A stretch of DNA of 64,000 bases from NCBI RefSeq assembly GCF_001578105.1, contig NZ_CP014275.1:1922001-1986000 (forward strand), read 5' to 3'. The notes below the pieces were generated by a model that saw only the letters and a program-made list of their open reading frames with translations, was not told the origin of the DNA and did not search any database. Below are positions 1 to 8,498 of the stretch, piece after piece. The stretch comes from Martelella sp. AD-3 (GTDB taxonomy: Bacteria; Pseudomonadota; Alphaproteobacteria; Rhizobiales; Rhizobiaceae). A program made the position numbers and the translations under genes. Numbering within the stretch: the first letter of the stretch is position 1; each line of letters begins with the position of its first letter.

Positions 1-108
1 AAATTTGAGGTTGATTTAGGCAGCGCGAATTGCAGTATGAAGCCGGATTGCTTGAGAAGGCCCGTACAAGAATTGGGCCCGCGAGGTCCACAATGACAAG
101 GGGACAAA

Positions 109-1203
109 ATGGCTGAAAACCGGGGTGCTTCGGTTAAGTACGATAGTGTTCAAAAGAGTTATGACGGCGAAAGCCTCGTTGTTAAGAAATTAAATCTGGA
201 TATTCCGCCGGGCGAGTTTTTGACCATGCTCGGTCCCTCCGGCTCGGGCAAGACGACCTGTCTGATGATGCTGGCCGGTTTCGAGCCCGCCACCTACGGC
301 GAGATCTATCTCAACGAGAAGCCCATCAATAACGTGCCGCCGCACAAGCGCGGCATCGGCATGGTGTTCCAGAACTACGCTCTGTTTCCGCACATGTCGG
401 TTGCCGAAAACCTCGCCTTTCCGCTGCAGCTTCGCAACATGGGCAAGGCCGAGCAGGAGGAAAAGGTCAAGCGCGCGCTCGACATGGTGCAGCTTGGCAA
501 TTTCGGCGGACGCCGCCCGGCGCAGCTTTCCGGCGGCCAGCAGCAGCGCGTGGCCGTCGCGCGCGCCCTGGTCTTCGATCCCGAACTGGTGCTGATGGAC
601 GAGCCGCTCGGCGCGCTCGACAAGCAGTTGCGTGAGCAGATGCAGTACGAGATCAAGCATATTCACGACAATCTCGGCGTGACCGTCGTCTATGTGACGC
701 ATGACCAGACCGAGGCGCTGACCATGTCGGACCGCGTGGCGGTCTTCAATGACGGCGTGGTGCAGCAACTGTCCGAGCCGTCGATGCTCTACGAAAACCC
801 GCAGAATTCGTTCGTCGCCCAGTTTATCGGCGAGAACAACAAGCTGAGCGGGACGGTGACCGAGATCCGCGGCGGCGAATGCACGGTGAAGCTCGATGAC
901 GGCACGGTGATCATTGCCGACAAGGTGAATGTCGACAAGGTCGGCGACCGCACGACCATTTCGCTCCGGCCGGAGCGCGTTGAAATCGTTCCCACCGATG
1001 ATCATGCCAATACCATTACCGGCACGATCGAGGAACTGATCTATCTTGGCGACCATATCCGCGTGCGCATGAATGTGTGCGGAAACGACGAGTTCGTCGT
1101 CAAGGTTAGAAATCGCGGCGAGCGCTGGGATTTGCACAAGGGCAAGCAGCAGGCCATCGGCTTTGCTGCGGCCGACTGCAAGGCGCTTGATCCCGTCGCG
1201 TAA
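109..1203 (+). CDS. ABC transporter ATP-binding protein, polyamine (PotA) type
   Basis: Cytoplasmic ATPase that powers the importer encoded by the next three genes. In the 364-residue product the Walker A GPSGSGKTT lies at 42-50, the Q-loop FQN at 87-89, the signature LSGGQQQR at 140-147, Walker B LVLMDEP at 160-166 and the switch histidine at 198. A C-terminal part of about 130 residues fits the TOBE domain of spermidine/putrescine-type ATPases. An AGGGGAC ribosome site sits just before the ATG. The binding protein follows after 88 bases and the permeases after that, a standard potABCD-like set. The motifs show an ABC ATPase; a polyamine or related amine as substrate is inferred from family and gene order only. 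Confidence 0.93.
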   Translation: MAENRGASVKYDSVQKSYDGESLVVKKLNLDIPPGEFLTMLGPSGSGKTTCLMMLAGFEPATYGEIYLNEKPINNVPPHKRGIGMVFQNYALFPHMSVAENLAFPLQLRNMGKAEQEEKVKRALDMVQLGNFGGRRPAQLSGGQQQRVAVARALVFDPELVLMDEPLGALDKQLREQMQYEIKHIHDNLGVTVVYVTHDQTEALTMSDRVAVFNDGVVQQLSEPSMLYENPQNSFVAQFIGENNKLSGTVTEIRGGECTVKLDDGTVIIADKVNVDKVGDRTTISLRPERVEIVPTDDHANTITGTIEELIYLGDHIRVRMNVCGNDEFVVKVRNRGERWDLHKGKQQAIGFAAADCKALDPVA

Positions 1204-1291
1204 CAGCAACTGCCGATCTCGCTTATCGGCGGTTCTAAGGATGCGGACCCACTGGTTCGTGCAATCATCTCGAAGAAGGGGAAGAAAGACT

Positions 1292-2392
1292 ATGAAAACC
1301 AAGTCTATTATTCTGGCACTGGCGGCATCGCTCGCCACATCATCAGCAGCTTACGCCGAACAGATGACCATCGTATCGTGGGGCGGCGCTTACCAGGCTT
1401 CGCAGAAGAATGCTTACACCGATCCCTACATGGAAATGAATCCGGACATTGAAGTCGTCTGGGACGAATCCTCGAATGAGGCCGTTGCCAAGCTGCGTGC
1501 CATGAACGAGGCCGGCAATGTGACCTGGGATCTGGTGGACGTCGTTGCCGCCGACGCCATGCGTCTTTGCGACGAGGGCCTTGCCATGGAGTATGACCCG
1601 GACGAGCTCCTGGCCGATGCGCCCGACGGCACGCCGGCTTCGGAAGATTTCGGCGATCTGATCGTCTCCGATTGCTTCATTCCGCAGATCGTCTACTCCA
1701 CCACCGCCGCCTACCGTCCGGATCTGCTGCCGGAAGGCGCCCCGGAACCGGAATCGATCTGCGCCATGTTCGATACCGAGACCTATCCCGGCAAGCGTTC
1801 GCTCGAAAAGCGGCCGATCAATAACATGGAATGGGCGCTGATCTGCGACGGCGTTGCCAAGGAAGACGTCTATGACGTGCTCGAAACCGAGGAAGGCCAG
1901 GATCGCGCCTTCGCCAAGCTCGACACCATCAAGGACGACGTGATCTGGTGGTCGGCCGCCGCCGAGCCGCCGCAGCTGCTCGCCGACGGCGAAATCGTCA
2001 TGGGTTCCTCCTATAACGGTCGCTGGTTCTCCGCGATCGTTGAAGAAGACCAGCCCTTCAAGATGCTCTGGGATGCGCAGGTGTTCGACCTCGACGGCTG
2101 GATCATTCCGGCCGGCCTGCCGGAAGATCGCCTCGCCATGGTCAAGGACTTCGTCAAGTTCGCGACCGACACCCAGCGTCTTGCCGACCAGGCGGCCTAC
2201 ATCTCCTATGGTCCGGCCCGTAACTCTTCGGCTCCGCTCGTCGGCAAGCATGCCGAACTCGGCGTCGAGATGGGTCCGCACATGCCGACCGCTCCGGAGA
2301 ACGCCGAGAACGTCTTCGTCTACAACTACGAATGGTGGGCTGACTACCGCGATGACCTGGACGCCAAGTTCCAGTCCTGGCTGGTGCAGTAA
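1292..2392 (+). CDS. Periplasmic solute-binding protein, PotD/PotF-like
   Basis: Extracytoplasmic receptor of the importer. The open frame extends upstream to 1073, but that part overlaps the ATPase gene. The ATG at 1292 follows a GAAGAAGGGGAAG purine-rich ribosome site and begins a clear signal peptide (basic MKTK, hydrophobic core, cleavage after AAYA at about residue 22). The mature protein starts EQMTIVSWGG, typical of PotD/PotF-type receptors, and the total of 366 residues is normal for them. The ligand is not evident from sequence. A strong stem-loop follows the stop codon, as is common after highly expressed binding-protein genes. Confidence 0.9.
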   Translation: MKTKSIILALAASLATSSAAYAEQMTIVSWGGAYQASQKNAYTDPYMEMNPDIEVVWDESSNEAVAKLRAMNEAGNVTWDLVDVVAADAMRLCDEGLAMEYDPDELLADAPDGTPASEDFGDLIVSDCFIPQIVYSTTAAYRPDLLPEGAPEPESICAMFDTETYPGKRSLEKRPINNMEWALICDGVAKEDVYDVLETEEGQDRAFAKLDTIKDDVIWWSAAAEPPQLLADGEIVMGSSYNGRWFSAIVEEDQPFKMLWDAQVFDLDGWIIPAGLPEDRLAMVKDFVKFATDTQRLADQAAYISYGPARNSSAPLVGKHAELGVEMGPHMPTAPENAENVFVYNYEWWADYRDDLDAKFQSWLVQ

Positions 2393-2417
2393 GCACGCTT
2401 TTCGCTGACGATATCGT

Positions 2418-2441
2418 GGAAGGGCCGGCTCCGGCCCTTCC
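2418..2441 (+). promoter_or_regulatory. Strong intercistronic stem-loop after binding-protein gene
   Basis: GGAAGGGCCGG and CCGGCCCTTCC form a perfect 11-bp stem round a two-base loop, 25 bases after the binding-protein stop. No T-run follows, so it looks less like a terminator than a structure that protects the upstream message or attenuates read-through into the permease genes. This is inference from structure and position. Confidence 0.6.
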
Positions 2442-2520
2442 GCACCGACAACGGACCAAGGCCGCATCAGACGGTCGAGCATGATGGCCGAAGGCCGAAC
2501 CAGCAAAAGAAGCGGGGACC

Positions 2521-4170
2521 ATGAGCGACACGACCTCCAACACGGCGGAGAAGCTGACGACCTCCGACGGCAAGCCGCTGAAGGCGAGCTTTGCAAAGGC
2601 ACTGCGCCGCCAGAAGATGCGCGCACTCATACTCATCGCGCCGCTCCTGCTGTTCGTGCTGGTTTCCTTTGCCGCGCCGATCGTGGACATGCTGTTCCGC
2701 TCCGTTCAGAACGAGATCGTTCCCGAAACGCTGCCGCGCACCGTGACGGCGCTTGAAAGCTGGGACCCGGCTTCGGGCGAACTGCCCGATGAATTCGTGT
2801 TTGCCGCGCTGCGCGATGACCTGATCATTGCTGCGGAGCGCAAACAGCACACGAGGCTCGGCTCGCGGCTGAACTATGAGATGACCGGCATGTCGAGCCT
2901 GTTCCGCAAGACGGGCCGTCGGGTTGACGATTTCGGCGAGATTTTTACCGAACAGTTTGAGGACCTGAACGAGGCCTGGGTCGAGCCCGCCACATGGGTT
3001 TCCCTGATGGCCTCTGAAGACTGGATCGCGGCGCAGGCCGAATGGGCCACTGCCGGCGATGATAGCGCAACGGAACCTGCGTTCGTCGTCTCGGAGGCGG
3101 CCAAGGAAGCCCTGCCGCGCACGGCCGAGATCTATGCCGGCTTTGCCAATGTCATTCAAACGGAAGACGAAGACAGCCCGACCGAGGAAGAGCCGTGGAA
3201 CCCTGTCTATGCAGCGCTTTACGGCGACCTGATCGCCAATCCCGATGCCGCTGCCAGCTATTCGGGTGTGACGGCTGAACTGCTGGCGACGGCTGCCGCT
3301 GCGGTCCCCGAATTCGAGGCGACCACGGCGCGTGAGGAATTCATCGACGCCGACGAGGACTGGGGCTCGCTCGACGTCTGGCAGACGCTCTATCGCTTCA
3401 AGGGTCCCTATACGGCCGGCTATTATCTCGCCGCGCTCGACGCCCAGATGACGGCCCACGGGATCGAAATGGTGCCGGAAGACCAGCGCATCTATCTGCT
3501 CCTGTTCATGCGCACGCTGGTCCTGAGCGTGGTCATCACCTTTTCCTGCCTCATTCTCGGCTACCCGATCGCCTTCCTGCTCTCGCATCTGCCGCTCCGC
3601 TCCGCCAATCTCCTGATGATCCTGGTGCTTCTGCCGTTCTGGACATCGCTTCTGGTCAGAACCTCTGCGTGGAAGGTGCTGTTGCAGCAACAGGGCGTCA
3701 TCAACGATATTCTGGTGTTCATCGGCCTTGTCTCCGATGACGGACGGCTCGCGCTGATCAACAATGCGACGGGCACCGTCATCGCCATGACCCATATCCT
3801 GCTGCCCTTCATGATCCTGCCGCTCTATTCGGTGATGAAGACGATATCGCCGACCTATGTGCGCGCGGCGAAAAGCCTGGGCGCGACGGACTGGACGGCC
3901 TTCTGGCGGATCTATTTCCCGCAGACCGTGCCCGGCATCGGCGCCGGCGCCGTTCTCGTCTTCATCCTGTCGATCGGCTATTACATCACGCCTGAACTGG
4001 TCGGCGGCACCTCCGGTATCTTCATCTCCAACCGGATCGCCTACCATATCTCGAGTTCGCTGAACTGGGGCCTGGCGGCCGCGCTCGGCACGCTGCTTCT
4101 GGTCGTGGTGCTGCTCTGCTTCGTCATCTACGACAAGCTCGTCGGCATCGACAATGTGAAGCTCGGATAG
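2521..4170 (+). CDS. ABC transporter permease, PotB-like, with large N-terminal insert
   Basis: Inner-membrane permease of the importer. A first membrane segment lies near residues 37-60. It is followed by a hydrophilic, acidic stretch of about 260 residues (roughly 65-325), then about five further membrane segments carrying the usual binding-protein-dependent permease fold. The EAA-like loop that contacts the ATPase appears as YVRAAKSLGATDWTAFWRIY. At 549 residues it is nearly twice the usual 280-300 of PotB, and the extra length is the region between the first two membrane segments, presumably periplasmic. The second permease starts ten bases downstream. Transport role is well supported; the insert's role is unknown. 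Confidence 0.88.
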   Translation: MSDTTSNTAEKLTTSDGKPLKASFAKALRRQKMRALILIAPLLLFVLVSFAAPIVDMLFRSVQNEIVPETLPRTVTALESWDPASGELPDEFVFAALRDDLIIAAERKQHTRLGSRLNYEMTGMSSLFRKTGRRVDDFGEIFTEQFEDLNEAWVEPATWVSLMASEDWIAAQAEWATAGDDSATEPAFVVSEAAKEALPRTAEIYAGFANVIQTEDEDSPTEEEPWNPVYAALYGDLIANPDAAASYSGVTAELLATAAAAVPEFEATTAREEFIDADEDWGSLDVWQTLYRFKGPYTAGYYLAALDAQMTAHGIEMVPEDQRIYLLLFMRTLVLSVVITFSCLILGYPIAFLLSHLPLRSANLLMILVLLPFWTSLLVRTSAWKVLLQQQGVINDILVFIGLVSDDGRLALINNATGTVIAMTHILLPFMILPLYSVMKTISPTYVRAAKSLGATDWTAFWRIYFPQTVPGIGAGAVLVFILSIGYYITPELVGGTSGIFISNRIAYHISSSLNWGLAAALGTLLLVVVLLCFVIYDKLVGIDNVKLG

Positions 4171-4180
4171 GAGAGGGACC

Positions 4181-5035
4181 ATGGCCAAACTGCCCCCATA
4201 CATGACCACCGGCCAGCGCGTCTGGCACTACGGCTTCCGGGTGATCTGCGGACTGATCTTCTTCTTCCTGATCTTTCCGATCCTGGTGATCATTCCGCTC
4301 AGCTTCAACGCGACGGACTTCTTCACCTTCACGCCGGAAATGCTGTCCTTCGATCCAGCCGGCTATTCGTTCAAGCATTACCATGACTTCTTCACCAATC
4401 CCGACTGGCAGCAGGCGCTCAGGAACTCGGTGATGATCGCGCCGGCCGCGACGCTTCTGGCGACCGGCTTCGGCACGCTGGCCGCTATCGGCCTGTCGCA
4501 GAGCCATGTGCCCTATCGCGGCGCCATCATGGCAGTCCTGATCTCGCCGATGATCGTGCCGCTGATCATCTCGGCCGCCGGCATGTATTTCTTCTACTCC
4601 CGCCTCGGCATTCAGGGCACCTATTGGGGCGTCGTTCTGGCGCATGCCGTGCTCGGCACGCCATTCGTCATCATCACCGTGACGGCGACGCTGGTCGGTT
4701 TCGACCGGTCGCTGGAACGGGCGGCGGCGAGCCTCGGCGCAAACCCGGTCACCACCTTCTTCAAGGTGCAGATGCCGCTGATCCTGCCGGGCGTGATTTC
4801 GGGCGCGCTGTTCGCCTTCATTACATCCTTCGACGAGGTCGTCGTCGTGCTGTTCGTCGGCTCCGCCTCGCAGAAGACTCTGCCCTGGCAGATGTTCACA
4901 GGGCTGCGCGAGCAGATTTCGCCGACGATCCTGGCCGTCGCTTCCATCCTGGTAACGATTTCGATCATTTTGCTGACGGTGCTGGAGCTGCTGCGCCGCC
5001 GTTCGGAAAGACAGCGCGGCCTTTCACCGGGCTGA
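4181..5035 (+). CDS. ABC transporter permease, PotC-like
   Basis: Second inner-membrane permease, 284 residues, normal length for PotC. About six membrane segments are visible, starting near residue 22. The conserved cytoplasmic loop toward the C-terminal side reads LERAAASLGANPVTTFFKV, the EAA motif that docks on the ATPase. The ATG at 4181 is preceded by GGAGAGGG. It lies ten bases after the other permease and closes the four-gene importer operon. Confidence 0.9.
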   Translation: MAKLPPYMTTGQRVWHYGFRVICGLIFFFLIFPILVIIPLSFNATDFFTFTPEMLSFDPAGYSFKHYHDFFTNPDWQQALRNSVMIAPAATLLATGFGTLAAIGLSQSHVPYRGAIMAVLISPMIVPLIISAAGMYFFYSRLGIQGTYWGVVLAHAVLGTPFVIITVTATLVGFDRSLERAAASLGANPVTTFFKVQMPLILPGVISGALFAFITSFDEVVVVLFVGSASQKTLPWQMFTGLREQISPTILAVASILVTISIILLTVLELLRRRSERQRGLSPG

Positions 5036-5062
5036 CGGGTCCGATTTCGATCCGTACCGTCG

Positions 5063-5105
5063 CGCCCTCCGTAGAGATGTGTGAACCGCATTTTTCCGGA
5101 GGGCG
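5063..5105 (+). promoter_or_regulatory. Inverted repeat covering the next gene's ribosome site
   Basis: CGCCCTCCG (5063-5071) and CGGAGGGCG (5097-5105) are a perfect 9-bp inverted repeat with a 25-base spacer. The right arm contains the ribosome-binding site of the gene starting at 5108. Folding would end the importer message and hide that ribosome site in read-through transcripts. No T-run follows. Function inferred from structure only. Confidence 0.45.
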
Positions 5106-5107
5106 AC

Positions 5108-5923
5108 GTGTCTGTAACTCTGCTGATTTCCGTTTTCATCGGGCTTTGCCTTGGCATGGCCGGCGCCTGGGCCGTTCAGAGGCTCACCGGCAACAGCGGC
5201 TGGATCGATACGATCTGGGCCGCTCTCACAGGGCTTGGCGGGCTCTCCGTCATCGTCTTCTCGGAAGCCGGAAATCCGGCGCGCAAGTGGCTCGCCGGCA
5301 TTCTCGTCGGGCTCTGGGCCCTGCGGCTTGCCGGCCATATCGCCACGCGCAGCGCCGGCAAGAAGGATGACCCGCGCTATGCCGCGCTGATTGACGAGTG
5401 GGGCGACAGCGCCGGGCCGCGACTGCTGTGGTTCCTGCAGATCCAGGCCTTTGCCGCCTTCATTCTCGCTCTGTCGATCTATGGCGCAATTCTCAATCCG
5501 GCGCCATTTCCCGGCATCCTCGACGGACTGGCCCTCGTTGTCGCCTTGTTCGCGATCGCGGGCGAGGGGACGGCCGACTGGCAACTTTCGCAGTTCAAGC
5601 GCAGAAGCCCGGAGGGCAAGACGGTCTGCGATATCGGTCTGTGGGGCTATTCGCGTCATCCGAACTATTTCTTCGAATGGACCTGGTGGTGCGCCTGGCC
5701 GCTGCTGGCGCTTGCCGGTTTCCAGTCGTTCCTGCCGTTCATGCTGTCTCTCCTCGCGCCGCTGATGATGTATTGGCTGCTCAACCATGTGTCGGGCATC
5801 CCCTATCTGGAACAGCATATGGAGCGCTCACGCGGGGAGGCGTTCAAGGCCTACCAGAAACGCGTCAACGCCTTTTTCCCGTGGTTTCCGCACGGTAAAA
5901 AATCAACGTCTGCAGGGCGTTGA
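5108..5923 (+). CDS. DUF1295 family membrane protein (steroid-reductase-like)
   Basis: Polytopic membrane protein of about 271 residues, related to the DUF1295 / steroid 5-alpha-reductase-like family (COG3752). The C-terminal part carries the family's conserved run GLWGYSRHPNYFFEW and a later EQHM near the end. The open frame starts at a GTG at 5081, but a CCGGAGGG ribosome site five bases before the GTG at 5108 favours the later start. Enzymes of this fold reduce or methylate lipid substrates; no activity is shown for this one. Its position beside the CFA-like methyltransferase, DUF1365 and COG2907 genes suggests membrane-lipid modification (inference). Confidence 0.8.
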   Translation: MSVTLLISVFIGLCLGMAGAWAVQRLTGNSGWIDTIWAALTGLGGLSVIVFSEAGNPARKWLAGILVGLWALRLAGHIATRSAGKKDDPRYAALIDEWGDSAGPRLLWFLQIQAFAAFILALSIYGAILNPAPFPGILDGLALVVALFAIAGEGTADWQLSQFKRRSPEGKTVCDIGLWGYSRHPNYFFEWTWWCAWPLLALAGFQSFLPFMLSLLAPLMMYWLLNHVSGIPYLEQHMERSRGEAFKAYQKRVNAFFPWFPHGKKSTSAGR

Positions 5924-5932
5924 GCCGGATAG

Positions 5933-6484
5933 ATGATGTTCATTAACAAACCCGGACAAGAGGGCGTTCGCCGCGACGACCCGCTTGGCGGCGCGGCCGG
6001 CGCCACGGCCCTGGTGCTGGCGCTCAACAAGCCGGTCTACCCGCTCTATGTCTGGTTCCTGGCCGAAAGCGCGTTTCATCTCTCCCTGCTGACCGCGCTG
6101 ACCATGCCGCTCTATCTCGCGGTCTGGCATCTGTCGCGCATCGGCAAGGGGCGTGCGGCCCGTCTCGGCATGGTGATTGTCGGCGTGGTCGATACGTTGG
6201 CGATCGCCTTTGTTCTCGGCGGGGAGAGCGAGACGCTTGCCTTCCTGTTCGCCTGCCTGATGCTTGCCGGACTTTCGTTCTACCGTACGGAGGTCTGGCT
6301 CTCGCGCGGACTTGTCGCGGCGATCTTTGTCCTGTTTGTCGTGCTTGAGGGGCGCATCGGAGCGCCGTTGATGCCGGTTGCGGCAAACGACATGCGAAGC
6401 CTCGCCTTTCTCAACGTCACGGGAGCGGCTGCGCTTGCCGCCTTCATCATGCTGCGCTTCCCGAGGGCGGAGCGGCCTGAGTGA
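5933..6484 (+). CDS. Hypothetical five-helix membrane protein
   Basis: Not recognised. The 183-residue product has a short soluble N-terminus, then about five hydrophobic segments starting near residue 25 and ending with a helix near the C-terminus followed by basic and acidic residues. ATG codons at 5933 and 5936 are both possible. It starts nine bases after the DUF1295 gene and so is probably in its operon. It ends three bases before the end of the convergent CFA-like gene, leaving no room for a separate terminator. Codon use matches its neighbours. Confidence 0.65.
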   Translation: MMFINKPGQEGVRRDDPLGGAAGATALVLALNKPVYPLYVWFLAESAFHLSLLTALTMPLYLAVWHLSRIGKGRAARLGMVIVGVVDTLAIAFVLGGESETLAFLFACLMLAGLSFYRTEVWLSRGLVAAIFVLFVVLEGRIGAPLMPVAANDMRSLAFLNVTGAAALAAFIMLRFPRAERPE

Positions 6485-6487
6485 ACT

Positions 6488-7705
6488 TCAAAGCGCCGGC
6501 TTCATCAGGTGGAATTGCGCGACGTCGATCCGCCCGGCGCTGAAGCCGGAGGCGCAGTAGTTGAGATAATAGCGCCACATCCGGCGGAAGCGCTCGTCGA
6601 AGCCGAGCGGGTGGATTGCCTCCCATTCCGAAAGAAAGCGCTTTTCCCACTCCAGTAGCGTGCGCGCATAGTCATTGCCGAAAGAGAACAGGTCCTTCAC
6701 CGCCAGTCCGGCACTGGACGCGCCCTTGCGGAAGGTCTCGATGGAGGGAAGCATGCCCCCGGGAAAGATGAAGTGCTGGATGAAATCCGGATTGTTCCGG
6801 TAATCGTCGAGGCGGTGATGCTCGATCGCGATCGACTGGATCACCGCCGTGCCGCCGGGCGTCAGCCGCCGGTTGACCGTCTCGAAGAAGACTGGCCAGT
6901 TTTCCTCGCCCACGGCCTCGAACATCTCGATCGAGACGATCTTGTCAAACGTGCCCCGGCAATCCCTGTAGTCCTCGAGCCGGATGTCGGTTTGCGCGGC
7001 AAGGCCCTTTTCGGCAAGCCGTTCGCGGGCAAACTTCGCCTGTTCCGCAGACAGGGTGAGGCCTGTGACATGGCAACCGGTCGTTCTCGCCGCATGCTCG
7101 GCAAAACCGCCCCAGCCGCAGCCGATCTCCAGGATCCGGTCCTGCGGCCCCACCTGCAGGCAGGCGAGGATGCGGTCGTATTTGGCCGTCTGCGCCTCAG
7201 GCAGGGAGCGCTCGCGGCCCTCGTAGAGCGCGCTCGAATAGGTCATCGTCTCGTCGAGCCATAGCTTGTAGAAGGCGTTGCCGAGGTCGTAGTGGAAGGC
7301 GATATTGCGCTTGCTGCCCGTTTTGGTGTTTGCGCGCAGGCGGTGGCGGAGGCGGCTCACCCGGGTGAACAGATAGGAAGAGGACAATGTCCGCGACAAC
7401 TCCTCCTCATTGGCGATCGCCAGATCGATCACGGCGCCGAGGTCCGGCGTGTCCCAGTCGCCGTCGATATAGGAACGCGCAAAACCGAGGTCTCCCTCGC
7501 TGAGGAGGCGAAACAGCGGGCGCGGATTTTTGAGGCTGATTTCCGCCTCAGGCCCTTGCCTGCTTCCGCAAACCCGGGCGCTACGGCCATGGGGAAAACG
7601 CAGCGTCAGGGATCCGGTGTTGATGCGCCCGGCCATGCCGGCGATCGGCTTCTGCCACAGTTTCAGGCTTCTGTGCGGGGCTTGTCGGTCATGCATCTCG
7701 GTCAT
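6488..7705 (-). CDS. Cyclopropane-fatty-acyl-phospholipid synthase-like methyltransferase
   Basis: SAM-dependent methyltransferase of the CFA synthase family, about 405 residues, acting on unsaturated acyl chains of membrane phospholipids. SAM motif I LEIGCGWGG is at about 192-200, and the preceding HYDLGNAFYKLWLD region is the family's lipid-site signature. The frame is open to 7741, but the ATG at 7705 has GGAG three bases before it; ATG 7696 is a weaker alternative. It overlaps the end of the DUF1365 gene by about 17 bases, so the two are translationally coupled. In Rhodobacter, relatives in the sigma-E/ChrR regulon take part in making methylated or furan fatty acids. The exact product here is unknown. 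Confidence 0.9.
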   Translation of the reverse strand: MTEMHDRQAPHRSLKLWQKPIAGMAGRINTGSLTLRFPHGRSARVCGSRQGPEAEISLKNPRPLFRLLSEGDLGFARSYIDGDWDTPDLGAVIDLAIANEEELSRTLSSSYLFTRVSRLRHRLRANTKTGSKRNIAFHYDLGNAFYKLWLDETMTYSSALYEGRERSLPEAQTAKYDRILACLQVGPQDRILEIGCGWGGFAEHAARTTGCHVTGLTLSAEQAKFARERLAEKGLAAQTDIRLEDYRDCRGTFDKIVSIEMFEAVGEENWPVFFETVNRRLTPGGTAVIQSIAIEHHRLDDYRNNPDFIQHFIFPGGMLPSIETFRKGASSAGLAVKDLFSFGNDYARTLLEWEKRFLSEWEAIHPLGFDERFRRMWRYYLNYCASGFSAGRIDVAQFHLMKPAL

Positions 7706-8498
7706 CGGCTCCGTCTTTTCGCAGCGGGCCGCCTGCGACAACGCTTTGAACGCGCAATGCGGACGGCCGGTGTTTGAATACCGGTATTCCCTTCATCAAC
7801 AGTCGTAAAGCTTCGAGGTGGATCCCCGCAATGATTTTGACGGTCATCAGCGGATAGGTTGCAAAGGCGGAAAGAAGCGCACGGTCGGAGAGCGCCGCGC
7901 GCTTGCCGTTGAAGGCGGCGAACAGAAGCGGACCTTCGCCATCCTTCTCGTTGATCCGTACCGACACCGTTTCGCCGGGCGGCGCGATGGAAAAGTGATA
8001 GATGCACTCCATCGGGATGAAGGGGGAGACGTAAAGTTTCTTCTCCGCCGTCTGCCGCACCGGTCGGCTGTCATCGGCGACGGGGATCACATAGGTCATC
8101 CGTTCCTTGAACGTGTTGCAGACCTCGTAGAGGATCGCGACAAGACCGCCGTTTTCGCGGTAGCAGAAGTAAACCGTGAGCGGGTTGAAGACATAGCCGA
8201 GAATGCGCGGATAGCAGAGCATCTCCACGCGGGCGACCGGCGCGGAAATGCCGGCTCTCCCGACTTCGCCCAGTGCCCAGGATTTCAGCCCGCCGCCGTC
8301 AAGAGCGCCGTGATCGCGGTCATGGACGCTGAAGAGGGCGAAGCGGTTGTGACCGAAAAGCCGCATTGCGCGATCAAGTGTCGGCAGTTCGTCAAGGTCG
8401 ATCAGCAGCGAGAACACGCGGTAGTGCAGCCGATGCGTCTTCGGCCGGTGACGCCGGTGAATGACATCGCCTTTGAAGAGGGCGGAGTTCCAGCTCAT
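7689..8498 (-). CDS. DUF1365 domain-containing protein
   Basis: 269-residue protein of the DUF1365 family (COG3496). The start MSWNSALFKGDVIHRRH is typical, and HRRHRPKTHRLHYRVF is the conserved basic/aromatic N-terminal motif. The frame is open to 8648, but the ATG at 8498 overlaps the flavoprotein stop as ATGA and gives the family length. Biochemical function is not established. Across proteobacteria it occurs between a COG2907 oxidoreductase and a CFA-like methyltransferase, exactly as here, so a joint role in acyl-chain modification is likely (inference). Confidence 0.88.
   Translation of the reverse strand: MSWNSALFKGDVIHRRHRPKTHRLHYRVFSLLIDLDELPTLDRAMRLFGHNRFALFSVHDRDHGALDGGGLKSWALGEVGRAGISAPVARVEMLCYPRILGYVFNPLTVYFCYRENGGLVAILYEVCNTFKERMTYVIPVADDSRPVRQTAEKKLYVSPFIPMECIYHFSIAPPGETVSVRINEKDGEGPLLFAAFNGKRAALSDRALLSAFATYPLMTVKIIAGIHLEALRLLMKGIPVFKHRPSALRVQSVVAGGPLRKDGADDRDA

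Noticed and set aside
190..1338. Long minus-strand frame opposite the ABC ATPase gene
   Set aside because: Opposite-strand shadow of a gene with full Walker and signature motifs; its translation is an Arg/His/Leu-rich string with no family resemblance.
2467..4209. 580-codon minus-strand frame opposite the first permease gene
   Set aside because: Arises from codon bias on the opposite strand; composition (long runs of R, D, H, Q) is typical of antisense reading, while the plus strand has clear permease motifs.
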